Source of the DNA: Sclerurus mexicanus
Lineage: Eukaryota; Chordata; Aves; Passeriformes; Furnariidae
DNA length: 64,000 nt
Reading direction: 5' to 3'
Assembly (NCBI GenBank): GCA_013396755.1
Contig: VWZF01002590.1
Location: 2,690,359-2,754,358 of the forward strand
Below, piece by piece: positions 11,769-22,799 of this stretch; position 1 is the stretch's first letter; each line of letters begins with the position of its first letter. The notes under the pieces are model-generated. The model was not told where the DNA came from. It saw only the letters and a list, made by a program, of their open reading frames with translations, and searched no databases. The position numbers and the translations under genes are program-made.

Positions 11769-13087
11769 CTGGCACAACACAGAAAAAAAAGGGATCAATT
11801 CTACCTGCTACAATACATAACAGATGGGCAACACTTCCAACTTGAATTAATTTATTGATGCTGTGCAACACATGGTGCCACAAGCAGCTGCAATGACAAA
11901 AGCAAGGGTCCAGTTCCACAAGACACAATGGCCAATCTAGAAGACCCCAGTCTGCTGCAGCACCCACTACTCTACAATATATCTTCTGCTGCCTCTGGAA
12001 TCTAATTCTCTAACTTAGCAGAAAACTAACCCAGCAAACGCAAACACAAAGTACCACACATAGATCCTACGCACTTTTAATTTTTTTTTTCTGTTAGGTT
12101 AGCATGTTAAAGTAACTCTGACAAATTAGTCAGTCGAGTGGGTAAAACCAGAGACAGCAAGGGAGGGAAGGGGAAGCAAGAGCTTCCTCCCAAGCAGCCA
12201 CTCAGCATATGATGGTTTTGCAGCCCAAGCCGTACATCAGTTTAGTAGCCCAAGCTAAAAATGGGAAGGAACAGTGGGGCAGGGGCACCAGGTTTGCTCC
12301 CAAGACCCAAATCCACTTATCCTCAGTCTCCTGAATGTTACACTACTATCTTCCAGCTCCCACAGCTCTCTGGTTTATTAACCTTTACTCCTAAGCAACC
12401 CTATACACCCTCTTATCACAAAACATCTGAAGGACGAAGTCTGTCATCTTTAACATCCCTTAGTATCCCTGTCTATGTTACTTTGTCTTCTTTCATTTAA
12501 TTGAAACAGTTGAAACATTATCACATAGTGTTACTCATCTTCAAAGTTAGTGGAATGATTTTATTACAGCACTATGCATCAGAAACAAGGTAAATTTTAC
12601 TTTAAAAGGGCAGATAAAAGGAGAGAGGATTCTTTCAATTCAGCTTTGCCCTGCGGGAGGGTGGGGAGTGGTAGGTTGTCTTGGTATAGACTCCCTCTAT
12701 TTAAACAAAATTTATAAATAAGCATACCAGTCACCCTGGGATATGTCTTCGGAGAAGAAGCTACAATCCCAGCAAGAGTATCTTACCTAGGAATGACAGC
12801 TACAGAATGGAATGTCAAATAACTTACACATGAGACAATGCTGGAATAAACCACACTAACTCTGTTCACTGCTGCAAAGTTTCATCTTAATGCCCTACAA
12901 CTGTGTACTCCATAAAAAATGAGTGAGTAGATACAAATATATTGCTCTCGGGAGACTATACTAACAAACGTTATTTTCCAGCTTTCATGAATTTTAGTTA
13001 TAAAGCATTCACTTAACACAACAGCAAACATTTTTCAATTTCACAGCTGAGCATTTAATCCCACAACTGAGGTTTTTAAGTCTTTGC

Positions 13088-13106
13088 AAAAAAAAAAAAA
13101 AAAAAA
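13088..13106. repeat. Poly-A tract (19 A)
   Basis: Uninterrupted A run with no LINE or SINE body recognisable to its left, so it is called a simple tract, not an element tail. Confidence 0.8.
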
Positions 13107-13982
13107 GGTCATAAAAAACCCCCTGAAATACCATTCAAATAACTAATGATTAAATCCAGCTATAAATTTGTTCCAAAAGGCTACTGGTGTGATAGTCAGA
13201 ACCACTTTTTTTTCAGGCTCACACAGATAACTGTCCAAAGCAACAAAAACAATCTAAGCAAAACCCACCATGAAATAATCAATAATAATGAGGGAAGGGA
13301 GTCCCATAACCAAAATTCTTACTATTTATATCCTATTCGTTCATTTTATTCACTTTTTAAAACACCAAGCTATTAAATAATAAAGGACAGATAAACTCTA
13401 CAGCCAGTCTCTCCACTGCCATGGCTTAAAAATGACTGGGCTTAGTAAAGCAGCACTGTTGTAAATGTAAAGCTGTCGTTTTAGTTCTGACTCATTAAAG
13501 CTTGCCCAGAATAAATTCAGAGTTTTTAATTTCCAATTCTGAACACCACCAATGGTCATAATGACCTTTTTGATACAGAAATTTTTAATAAATCTTCAGA
13601 CCTACAGACATGCCCAAGCCAAACACAAGTCCTGTGGTCCCTTGTTCATGATATTAAGGATCTCTTCTCAAGAAAACCAGTGGAACAACAAGTAAGCAAC
13701 TTCTTCATTGGTGTACTGACCATATTACTTCCCTAAACAGAAGGAATGATGGTTAGGAGACTAGAGACTGGGAGAAAACATCTCTCAAAGACAACGACAG
13801 CACAACCGCCCCAGTTTTACCTGCCACAGCTCCTATACATATCACAGTCTGGACCCAGAGGATGCTCACACAGGAACCATCACCCATTATTCCTCTTTGG
13901 CTCACAGAGTGGCCAAGCCTTGGAAGTGCACTCCAGCAGCACACCAGGAGCACTCCAGTGCTGATGTATGTTTGGTGCATAC

Positions 13983-14036
13983 CATCAGGTTAGAGTTAGT
14001 CCATGGTAAATGCAGAGACACAGGGATACCCAAGTC
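13983..14036 (-). CDS. Candidate small coding exon, weak acceptor
   Basis: Fifty-four bases are open as DLGIPVSLHLPWTNSNLM, ending at donor CTGATG|GTATGC. The acceptor (TTTATTGTGAG) is short on pyrimidines. Phase 0 at both ends. Between here and 11709-11768 the path is unclear: a 28-base candidate at 13821-13848 and a 13-base one at 12787-12799 would connect the phases, but exons this small cannot be trusted by eye. Confidence 0.15.
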
Positions 14037-14147
14037 CTCACAATAAACTATTCTGCTTTATGGATTTCTTCCTCTTGTCCCGCAGTTCCTGCTAATGTAG
14101 ACATAGTGCTAAAATACAGCATCACATTGCTAGTGCATCTTGTATAC

Positions 14148-14183
14148 CTCTTTTAAAGTATTCAGCCCTTCAGCTGCAAGATT
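14148..14183 (-). CDS. Candidate small coding exon
   Basis: Thirty-six bases lie between a strong acceptor (CCTTTTCTTGAATGGCATACTGCAG-like) and donor AAAGAG|GTATAC. Only one frame is open, NLAAEGLNTLKE, with phase 0 at both ends. It joins 14532-14644 to 13983-14036 in frame. Confidence 0.19.
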
Positions 14184-14531
14184 CTGCAGTATGCCATTCA
14201 AGAAAAGGCTTATCTATATGCCACCAGTAGCTGATCCCAGCCCATACGTCTGCCAGACCACATACCAAATCCCCAAATTTTAATAATGGATCTTTCCTCA
14301 CTACTTAGCAGAGAAAGGCCTCAAGCCTTGAAAAACATATAAATGCTTAACTTAAAAATTGTATGTATAAAATATTTGGTCCCAAGGGACCCCTAATTAG
14401 TCCATTAGAACTTCTGAACACAGAAGAAATCACCTATTTCTAAGCTGAAATACAGCTACCACAGAGATTTCTCTCTCTCACACAGACACATGCTGTCTAG
14501 CATAAAAGGGAGAAAAAGAAAAAAAATCTAC

Positions 14532-14644
14532 CCTCATACCTCCCTCTGTGCACAGCATTATATAGAGCTCACTAAATTGCAGTGGTGTATATTTTTTACT
14601 ATGAGAACCAAAATTTCTAAGAATCCTCATTTTCTTTGACTCAA
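14532..14644 (-). CDS. Candidate coding exon of ordinary size
   Basis: One hundred and thirteen bases are open for 37 codons. The peptide includes KKMRILRNFGSHSKKYTPLQ and ends SELYIMLCTEGGMR. The acceptor is GACAAGCTCCAG and the donor AGG|GTAGAT. A nearer donor (GGGAG|GTATGA) would break the phase with the next candidate. This is the most upstream minus-strand exon I can propose; the link to a first exon in the CpG island, 7 kb away, is not resolved. The family is not recognised. Confidence 0.24.
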
Positions 14645-17600
14645 CTGGAGCTTGTCATGAGCATTTCCAGAGCTTGGAATTGCAGTCCCACTGAAGTCCA
14701 CAGCCAAACTCCTATCAGCTGCACAGCATCTGGATTTTGCCTCTTGCCCCAAATCACACCAGTAATTGTTTAGCATGTTACACTGAGATATTTTAGACGT
14801 GCTTTATAACTCTGCATCATATGATGCATGGACATAAACCCCTTAAATTCAATTTTTAAATTTAATACACAATTCAATTTTTAAGTTCACAGTTAGGAAC
14901 CTAGAAAAGATGTCCTGATTTTTCAGATCATTTGAGCATAGTCCTGACTGTCACTGCCCTATAATTTTGGCCTATATTTGGAAGATGTAAAGCAGAAAGG
15001 CACCAATGCAGGCACTGGTTTGAATAAAAACTGGCCTGAGTCTCGGAATATGCTAATGCCTGTAAGGTTTTTATCAGTTTAGATAAAGCCCTCGTTGCCC
15101 CCTGCAGCCTAGCCGCCTCACCAGACCACCCATGTAGCCACAGACCTCTCCCACCTCCAAGAACCCATCCTCCACCACCATGGGAGCACATGCCATTCAT
15201 CAGACACTGAGCAGTAGGACCATGTCATGTAACACATTAAGCCTGACTGACTTCAGGGTCAGGAGAAGGACCCACCTGTCAGATTCTGCAAGCTCTTTAA
15301 AGTGTCATCTCCATGTGGGAGATGGAAGGATGCTTTCCAGGCAGCAACAGGTCTGTGTAAAACAAACTTGTGAAATGCTGGACAGGAAAGGTGAAAAGGA
15401 AGCAACAAAGTGGTAATTGGTTTTAGTAAACATAAAATAAACATGAAACTGACTATCTGTCAGAACTGGTTCGGGGCAATTCTTCTCCCCAAGGGGAAAA
15501 AATAAAATAAGAGCTTCTCCTAATGCTGCTGACTTCAAGGTACAAAACCCTTCAACAGCCTCAAGAAAATTCTAGACACCATTGACCAGTCACCCCCACT
15601 TGGGTGTACAGGAGCTGCAGTGGGAAATGTCAAAGGCTGTTTCAGTTTACTGTGTTTTTCAACACAGTTGTAAGAAATAGGAACATCTAGTATTCATGGA
15701 ATACAAGGTTCTTTACAAAGTCTTCATTTAAAAATATTTGCCTTTACTAACTTGAAATGAAGACTTTTTCTCTATTTACATATTGAAATGTGCTCATCTA
15801 TTCTCTATCTTAGGAACCTCACATTTTAAAGCTTAGTTTAGGCTCCTGTTCACGTGCAATCTTCAGATGACTACAAGCCAGTAGCAATGTTTCATATACT
15901 GGCCTGCAACAGATTATAGAAGTTATACTTAAAAACAGAAAACATTTCATCTTTCCTGTTTGCAGGAACTTTACGTAAATTTCCAATCACATACAGGGCC
16001 CTATGCTGTTAAGAAATGCAGGCTGTTTTTATCACAGTGAGGTGTTTATTTCAGATTTTAGATCCAAAACTGCAATTAGCTTTTGTATTTGCAATACCTA
16101 AAAGGAGTGCTAGACATCTCCACTACTAGTTTTCAAATTAATATATTTATTCCATAATCAGTCATTTCAAAGGAAGACAAGGATATGATGGACCATGTCA
16201 GATTTTACCCTTTGGAAGTAATGGAGTGTGGACAATCTCACTTAATTACTTTCCAAATAATTAATTTAGCAAAATCATGTTAACATATCATTATCCCCAC
16301 CCCATCTCCTTAAAAAACCTCAGGGAGTTACTTTCACATTTTAATTATGTAATGGACGAACATTTTAAATTGTGTTTCATAAAAGACGAATATCATCCAT
16401 AGCTCCTTTTGCACTCCCTCTAAGTTTTCATAATTCTTTGTGGTTGCCCAATTAGTGTCCTTTGCAAACAGCAAGCATCCAACAAAAATGCAGTCATTAT
16501 ACTGCATCATGCGACCTTCCTACTTATTCTCTCACATCATCCCCAAGATTTTAGTGATCAAAAGACAGGTTCTTCATTACAGCTTTGCAAAATTTCTCTT
16601 GACAAAGGAACTGCATCATCAACCTTAAAATCTTCATCTTAAATTTCTAAGGAAAGGAGAAACAGGAGAGAGCAGGATAAAACCTACTAAAATGTATGCC
16701 ACTGACTGGTGTACTCCCTCACTGTCTCCTCACGCATTCACTTTTTAATAATATACTTTCAATATAACTTTAATCCTTATTTGAATTGTTTGCATGTGGT
16801 TTAAGCTTCAGTAAAAGAGTGTGAGTTTTGCTATTCTTAATTAGAACTTAAAATGCATATTTTATCAGCTCTGTAAATTACTATTAAATTTTTAAAAAAC
16901 TCCTTGAAGATCAGATAAAGCATGCTTTTCTGCTCAGAGCCCAATGCTTTAATTTGCAATTCTGTATGTTGTTTTATTCATGATAAAATACTTGATACTT
17001 GTAGTTTCTCTCCATACTGGTAACACTGACACAGATTTTCTATTGAGGTTTGACTACCACCGAAGGATTCTTTCATGACTGGTCTACATTTTCATTTGTT
17101 TTCAGAAGTTTAGTTCAAAAAAAAAAGAAAAAAAAGGAAAATAATTAAATTCCAGTAACTATAATTAACGCCATTCATTCAACTATAACAAGTGTTAATA
17201 ATTCATGATTTGGAAATAAATAGCTAATTAAAGGGCAACAAATTCAGTTTACTTATATAGCATCTTACTAGTAATAGTTTGAGCTTTAATAGCCTAACAA
17301 TATATATTGTGCAAGTGTCCATTACAGCAAGTTATTTTTAATTCATAGCATGCTGATTTATTCTGCATTCAATTACTGCACATACACACACACACACAAA
17401 ATAAGTGTTTCTGTACACCACTCCTCCCTTTACTCCAGGATAGAAGACAAAACATTCTAGAATCAACTTCTAGTCCATATAGCTCTAAAATGCATGAAAC
17501 TGACACTTAGAGTGCAACTCAGCATTACATTTAAGAGTTCAACTGTAAAAGCCAGAACAAATCTCAGTGAAACAAAAATTAAGAAAATGCAGTCCAAGCA

Positions 17601-19536
17601 ATGCTGGGTAATAAAATCATCTTCTCTCCTGCAAAACTGATAGAAGCTTCAAGCACGGTATCTCCTCCGCTCCTGAATTCAAAACATGCTGCTGTTCTGG
17701 AGGGAACAGGTCTAGAGATGAACCATGAGAAAGCCTGGTTTGTCTGTGTTGTTATGGACTTCTGAGAAAAACAACATGAGTAATGCTATTAACATTTTTG
17801 CAACATCTTTTTGAATATGCTTGCAACACCTTTTCATACACACAGTGCACGAATCTGCCCAGTGAGAATCAAATTAAGTCCAATTTTGCTTTGCAGTTTT
17901 CCTGCGAAGTGATCACTGTAAAACAAATTACAGTCTCTTCCAGCATATGACAGATCTGAACTACTGACCTGAAAGCTACAAGGCTCAACTCACCATTATT
18001 CCTTGCCCAGCCCATTCTGCACTGTGGGATTATGGTCCTGCTGTAGGAAGAGGGTAACCAGCTGCATTTCAGAAGGTTAGGGAGAGGAAGTGTGAGAGTC
18101 AAGTGGGAAAGGAGAGACAACTGCCAGAATAATACTGTCCATACAGATTTCCTGTTTGTGGCTTTACTTCCTCACCGACAGGGCATTGCTCCCCTTGTAG
18201 ATATAGAAGTTAGAGAGAAGAGGTACATATATTCTATTTATTTTTGGGAATGGTGGATAAGGACAGAAGCAGAAGATTCAAACTGGGAATACGCTGACAA
18301 AAACTGACTCACACAATTTACTTTTTGTGACTTAAAAGGAAGAATGGTTGACAGTTATCAAAACTATTACCTGTCAAAACTCTTAATAATATGATTAAGT
18401 GATTTTGGCAAGAGGGAGCAAAGGAACCATTACTTTTCAAGAGGGTTTTTTAATTATTCTCCTCTTTTTTAAAATAAATTATAATATAATTTCTATAATT
18501 TTAAAATTTTCTGAAACTCTAATTTTTTCTATTAACAATTACACTACGGGTAATCTGTTAAACAGAACATGGAATCCCTTGCCAAATAAATCAATTTCAT
18601 TAAGAAATAATTTGTTTCACTCCTTTTTTTTACTGCTTTACTCAGATACTCTAGACTTGAAGTTTCTGTCAAACACGGCATCCATGGTTGCAGAAATGGC
18701 CATCTGACATCTACAGTTTTCCCACTAGCCACATGAAAGATATCAAAAAGATGCTGCAATTTTCAAATGAATCATGGATAAATTCTGACTTCCATCTCTA
18801 AATCTACACAGTCATTTTGCAGGAATCCCAGATTTCACCCTTTACTAATTTTAATACCTAATAATCCTGCCCACAGCAAATACTGTGGTGAAGGCTGTGT
18901 AAATGGAGAGAGAATAAAGAGCTGCAGAACTGTGGTCAGAGGACCCACGAACCTCTGCCCATATCCTACATGTCTTTCCAACTTATCTGTAAACCACTAA
19001 TGATCACTCCTGCAGCTCTGTAAATCACCTGGAGGCGAGATGAGCACTGTCCATAATTCCAGTATGTGTCTTGTTCTGTAGAGCTTTATGTCCAGCATGG
19101 TTGTGTCCATGAGTTTTTAAGCAGATACTAAAAACTTCAACACTATCTTGCCTTATCAGTACCCTACCACTTTTACCTTCAGCTTAAATAACATATGGCT
19201 AACACTCTGATTGACTGTAGATAAACATAATGGTTTTCTACCTAAAAGTTACTTCAATTCCAGGCACAGTTAATATTATCTAAGCTTTACTTTTCAACAT
19301 GTAAAATAAATCAACAGTGTTCTTCATTACCTGGAAAGTGAGGTGTAAGTTGAGAGCTGTCCTTGGGCATTAAGAGGAGTTATTTAATGTTTTTCTTACA
19401 AATAAACAAACAAACCTAACAGGCACAGCAACTAGCAAAACATTTAGTGCCTCTGAACACTGTCCTCTGAAAATGAGGAGGGAGACACCAAACTAATCAA
19501 TAAATACGATAAACTCCCCCAAAGCAGGTATGTACT
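14645..19536. other. Non-coding stretch, no recognisable gene
   Basis: AT-rich DNA with a short (CA)n at 17380-17398 and scattered A runs. Frames such as 15180-15416 and 18399-18707 on the + strand have no supporting structure. If the minus-strand gene is real, this is part of its first or second intron. Confidence 0.4.
17380..17398. repeat. Short (CA)n microsatellite
   Basis: CATACACACACACACACAA; about seven uninterrupted CA units. Confidence 0.85.
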
Positions 19537-19612
19537 TTCCATTGATTTTACAACTAGGGAAACTAAAGCATCAAGAATGAAATAACTTGCCTAAAATTAC
19601 ATAGAAAGTTTG
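19537..19612 (-). repeat. MIR-type tRNA-SINE fragment (3' half)
   Basis: The + strand contains ACTAGGGAAACTAAAGCATC, then AATAACTTGCCTAAAATTAC. This lines up with the reverse complement of the MIR/CORE-SINE body ('GATGAGGAAACTGAGGC...AACTTGCCCAAGGTCAC'). It is an old, heavily mutated copy with the promoter end missing. Confidence 0.6.
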
Positions 19613-21460
19613 TATTTCTTGCTTTGATGTTACCTCAGACTGACATTTGTGTTCATTAACACAATGTTACTCAAATGCCAACCGTACCTTTACTGTTCTG
19701 TAAAACAGAGTTTGAAGAAACTAGGTGTCTTTGAACTAGCTGTGCTAAATATCTGCCCTAGATTTTTGACATGCAGCTCAAAACTAACATATTTTCCTCA
19801 CCTCTTTCTTCTCTCCTTCCTTCTCCATTTACTGTATTTTTTACAAAAAAATATTTTGCAAACCATAAAAATACATTGCTAAAGAATCATGCAAACTAGA
19901 TCTGCATATGCGTGAAGACTTAAATTCTTCTCCTGAACCCAGGGCCCCTTCTAGAAAGAAAGGGAGTCTTGGGGCAAGTTTGCTCTCACATTACTTCTTT
20001 CTTCTCTGACCAGGTCCTCCACCAGCTAGGATTCCTCATTCCCATCATAACTTCCTTCCCACCACTGCTCCTTTTTTACCCATCCCCTCTCGGACTCCCC
20101 CCACCCACTCCAAACAAGAATAGATTGAGAAGTGGGAGAAGCCACAGCCATCCTTGACCCAGGCTAGACCTCACTTGCTATCCTACAAGTGATCTGCATT
20201 TACTTTTACAGGAGCACAGCCTCTGTATCCTGACCTTTCGAAACAATATGTTCAGGTAATCTCTTTATTATTTCTTCTGTTCAAGAGCATCAGAAAATTC
20301 CATCACGTCTTTCCTTGTAAAACTAAAATTAATCCTGTTCAGAACAGAAAACCTTACAGCATACAACAATGATCACTTTGACTGCTTAGCAGCCACTTCT
20401 GTATTTCACTTTAGCGTATACTAAAATCATATTGTCTTTCATACCTCTACCACTTGCTTGCTTCATTTGGTTCTTCTTTATGCCTCCCCCATTCCCAACT
20501 TCACATCATCTTTCATACCACCCATTATGGAAAAAAAGCTTTTCACTTCCCTGTAAAAGAATTTTCTTTACCTCTTTTCAACCTCAAAACTGGCATCCCC
20601 CTCAGTATTTTCTTTCTCATGGGTCATGTGTAAAATACCTGACCACCTCAAGGCTATAGTTAAAGGCCTTATTATCTTTAATTTCTCATCTTATTTAATA
20701 CAGTCCCTCTAAAGACTAACTCATAAAATGAAAGGCTTCTGAATTCAACCACTTTCGTTTATAAAAACAGGATAATACAAGTTTACAGCATCCCTTGAGC
20801 TCACTACCTACAATAAAATGACAGCTAAGCAAGTAACTTTATCAGAAACACATTCTAGAACCTAATACTTCAGGATTAACTAAGATTTTAAAACCTATGT
20901 ACTGCACAAATACATATGGCTTATTTCTACAAAGTACAATAGGTGCTCAGAGTTACTAAATCAACATGAGGGACTCTGCTCAGGAATAAGCTACTCTGCG
21001 CTTTTTCAAACTATTCAGAAAGTGCTGCTACTCCTGCTCCCACATGCATGCTCCTTTCACAATCCCTGTAAAAGCAAAGCCCAGGGATCTTGGTAGGAAG
21101 ACAGCTTGCTTATAAATGGCTTAGAGTATAAAATTTGAAATACAGTGCTGCATGTTTTCCTTTTAAAAATACTTACAATGCAATATTTATTAGGTTTAGG
21201 CAAAACAGGCATCTGCTATTAGCGTACAACCCCCGTACGCAGTCATAGTTTTCTCTCCTGAAGAGCTCCAAAAATCCGGCATCACTACACAATGCACAGC
21301 CCACACACACAACTCATGACACCCTGAAAAACTGCTCCCACAATCTCAAGGTCCACACGTATTCAAAGTTTTCTGCAAACCTGTCCCTTTCTTGCACCAC
21401 ACCACAAGGATAACCATGTAAAATTTATCATCTTTGCATCTTCCAAGAGAAGAGACAGCT

Positions 21461-21637
21461 ATGTCTGATGCAGCTGCTGTCATGAAGCAATTTAATATGA
21501 ACCTGACTCCAGCTGTTCAGACAGCAGTAGAAAGCCAGACCACTACTCAAATGTGGAGGAATAAGAGATCCGCAAAACAATTTTCAATAAAATGTGAGCT
21601 TATGAATGCTCACAATTTTGCTGCTAGAAAGCAGTAA
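21461..21637 (+). CDS. Possible small ORF, 58 codons
   Basis: An ATG in fair context (G at -3) opens 58 codons, beginning MSDAAAVMKQFNMNLTPAVQ. The peptide is polar and rich in T, Q, A and K, unlike most shadow frames here. It lies 500 bases from the CpG island. I do not recognise it and see no splice signals. A chance frame remains the most likely explanation. Confidence 0.1.
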   Translation: MSDAAAVMKQFNMNLTPAVQTAVESQTTTQMWRNKRSAKQFSIKCELMNAHNFAARKQ

Positions 21638-21910
21638 CTCAAATGAAAATAAGGTATTTTCAGATTATAGTTTACCATGAAGAACTCTGTAACATTTAGG
21701 AGGATATCTGATTTATTCCTCCCCTAAATAACAGCAAACACCAGCCAGCTGAATAATCCCAAGTACTATGCAGGCCAATCTCCAATAGCTCCTGTGAGAA
21801 CAGTTGGAGCTCCTCACGTCCTTCTTGCTTTTTTACAACCCGCCGCTGCAGCCCAGCAGCTCCCCTGTCACGCTGCCACCCAGGTGACGCCACCAACCCA
21901 ACACCCTTAC

Positions 21911-21930
21911 CTTAAAAAAAAAAAAAAAAA
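21911..21930 (-). promoter_or_regulatory. Possible first-exon splice donor beside the CpG island
   Basis: On the minus strand a T tract ends in AAG|GTAAGG, a near-consensus donor, just left of the island. A transcript starting in the island and running left could use it as the end of a non-coding first exon. The T tract (17 A on the + strand, 21914-21930) immediately before it also resembles an acceptor region, so the reading is ambiguous. Confidence 0.2.
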
Positions 21931-21943
21931 CCTGCAGAAATTA

Positions 21944-21955
21944 AAACCAATAAGT
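21944..21955 (+). promoter_or_regulatory. CCAAT box at the CpG-island edge
   Basis: AAAACCAATAAG sits at the left border of the CpG island. A forward CCAAT, bound by NF-Y, commonly lies 60-100 bases upstream of a start site, which here would fall near 22,020-22,050 for a + strand transcript. Only the motif and its position support this. Confidence 0.3.
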
Positions 21956-22136
21956 GCGGGCCAACTCCAGTAACTCGCACAGGCTCCTCGCACCTCAGCA
22001 CCGTCCCCGGCTGTGCGGGGAGCGATGCGGGGCCGGGCAGGGCTGAAGGACACCTGCCCCCGCCTCAGCATCCCCCTGCGCCCTCGGGGGCGCGGAGAGC
22101 TCCGTCCTACACTTGTACATAAGAACGTGTCCTATG

Positions 22137-22190
22137 CATGTGTGTGTGTGTATTTATTTGTGTGCGTGTGTCTGCTTGTGTGTATGCTGG
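22137..22190. repeat. Imperfect (TG)n microsatellite
   Basis: TGTGTGTGTGTATTTATTTG and a following TGTGCGTGTG stretch form an interrupted dinucleotide repeat inside the island. Confidence 0.8.
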
Positions 22191-22358
22191 CAGGAAATCA
22201 CGCAGCGGTGGTGACCGCCCGGGTTACCAGACCTGTCTTTGAGGTAGATGCGCACACGCACACATCTATAACACACAAATCTCTGCATGCACCCGGGAAG
22301 GAGGTGCAGAAGTTGCTCGCAGGGGCGCCCCGAGGGCTGGCAGGTTTCCTGCCGTACA

Positions 22359-22524
22359 ATGGGGGAGGCTGAGGGGGATGAAGTTTCGTCCCTCCTCCTC
22401 CTCCTGCTCTGCCCGAGTTGCGCCGCGGAGCCGGGCGGCCCTGGGCGGTGCAGACGCCGCGGGCAGCCCGGGCCAGGCCCGCTCCCGGCGCTGCCTTCCC
22501 GGCGCCGGCCTCCGCCCCCGCCCC
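22359..22524 (+). CDS. Possible N-terminal coding start in the CpG island, cut by the gap
   Basis: An ATG with strong initiation context (A at -3, G at +4; ACAATGG) opens MGEAEGDEVSSLLLLLLCPS and stays open to the run of N. It continues in frame beyond the gap to 22790 only if the gap length is correct. The downstream part is proline-, arginine- and serine-rich, as expected of any GC-rich frame. It could be the first coding exon of a + strand gene, an upstream ORF, or chance. Confidence 0.15.
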
Positions 22525-22565
22525 NNNNNNNNNNNNNNNNNNNNNNNNNNNNNNNNNNNNNNNNN
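22525..22565. other. Assembly gap (41 N)
   Basis: Forty-one undetermined bases interrupt the most GC-rich part of the island, flanked by CCGCCCCCGCCCC and GGCGGGGGCC. Short-read assemblies often lose such C/G runs. The true length is unknown, so frames crossing it are unreliable. Confidence 0.99.
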
Positions 22566-22652
22566 GGCGGGGGCCCCGGGCTTAGCCCCGAGGGCGGTCG
22601 CGGACGGAGGTGCGGGCCGGGCCGTCTGCGGGCTCAGGGCAGCAGCCGCAGC

Positions 22653-22708
22653 ATCCCTCCCTCCCTCCATCCCTGCCTGCCTCCCTGCCTGCCTCCCTCC
22701 CTGCCATC
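22653..22708. repeat. (CCTC/CCTG)n low-complexity tract
   Basis: Interspersed CCCTCCCTCC and CCTGCCTGC units form a pyrimidine-rich tetranucleotide array at the right side of the CpG island. Homopurine/homopyrimidine tracts like this are common in promoters. Confidence 0.8.
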
Positions 22709-22799
22709 CGCCGGCTTGGCTGAGGCTCCTCTCGCTTCTCCCACTGAAGCAACAGCCTGCCTGCAATTGCACCTTATGCCCCCCGCTTAATTCAGTGGC

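Larger units (their letters stand above)
21955..22795. promoter_or_regulatory. CpG island, probable (possibly bidirectional) promoter
   Basis: GC content jumps from about 40% to over 70%. CG dinucleotides are frequent (for example GCGCCCCGAGG, GGCGCCGGCC) in a window where they are otherwise rare, and several GC-box-like CCGCCCC motifs are present. There is no TATA box. Unmethylated islands of this sort mark promoters of most vertebrate housekeeping and developmental genes. The island is interrupted by undetermined bases, so the first exon may be incomplete. Sequence skew on either side suggests transcription in both directions. Confidence 0.8.

Noticed and set aside
12787..13848. Micro-exon bridge (12787-12799 and 13821-13848) joining the two halves of the minus-strand series
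   Set aside because: Exons of 13 and 28 bases can be found almost anywhere; they were noticed only because they rescue the phase. Kept out of the feature list.
22266..22790. Overlapping GC-rich frames on both strands across the island as two or three genes
   Set aside because: GC-rich DNA is poor in stop codons, so long frames on both strands are expected. All cross the N gap, so their continuity is unknown.
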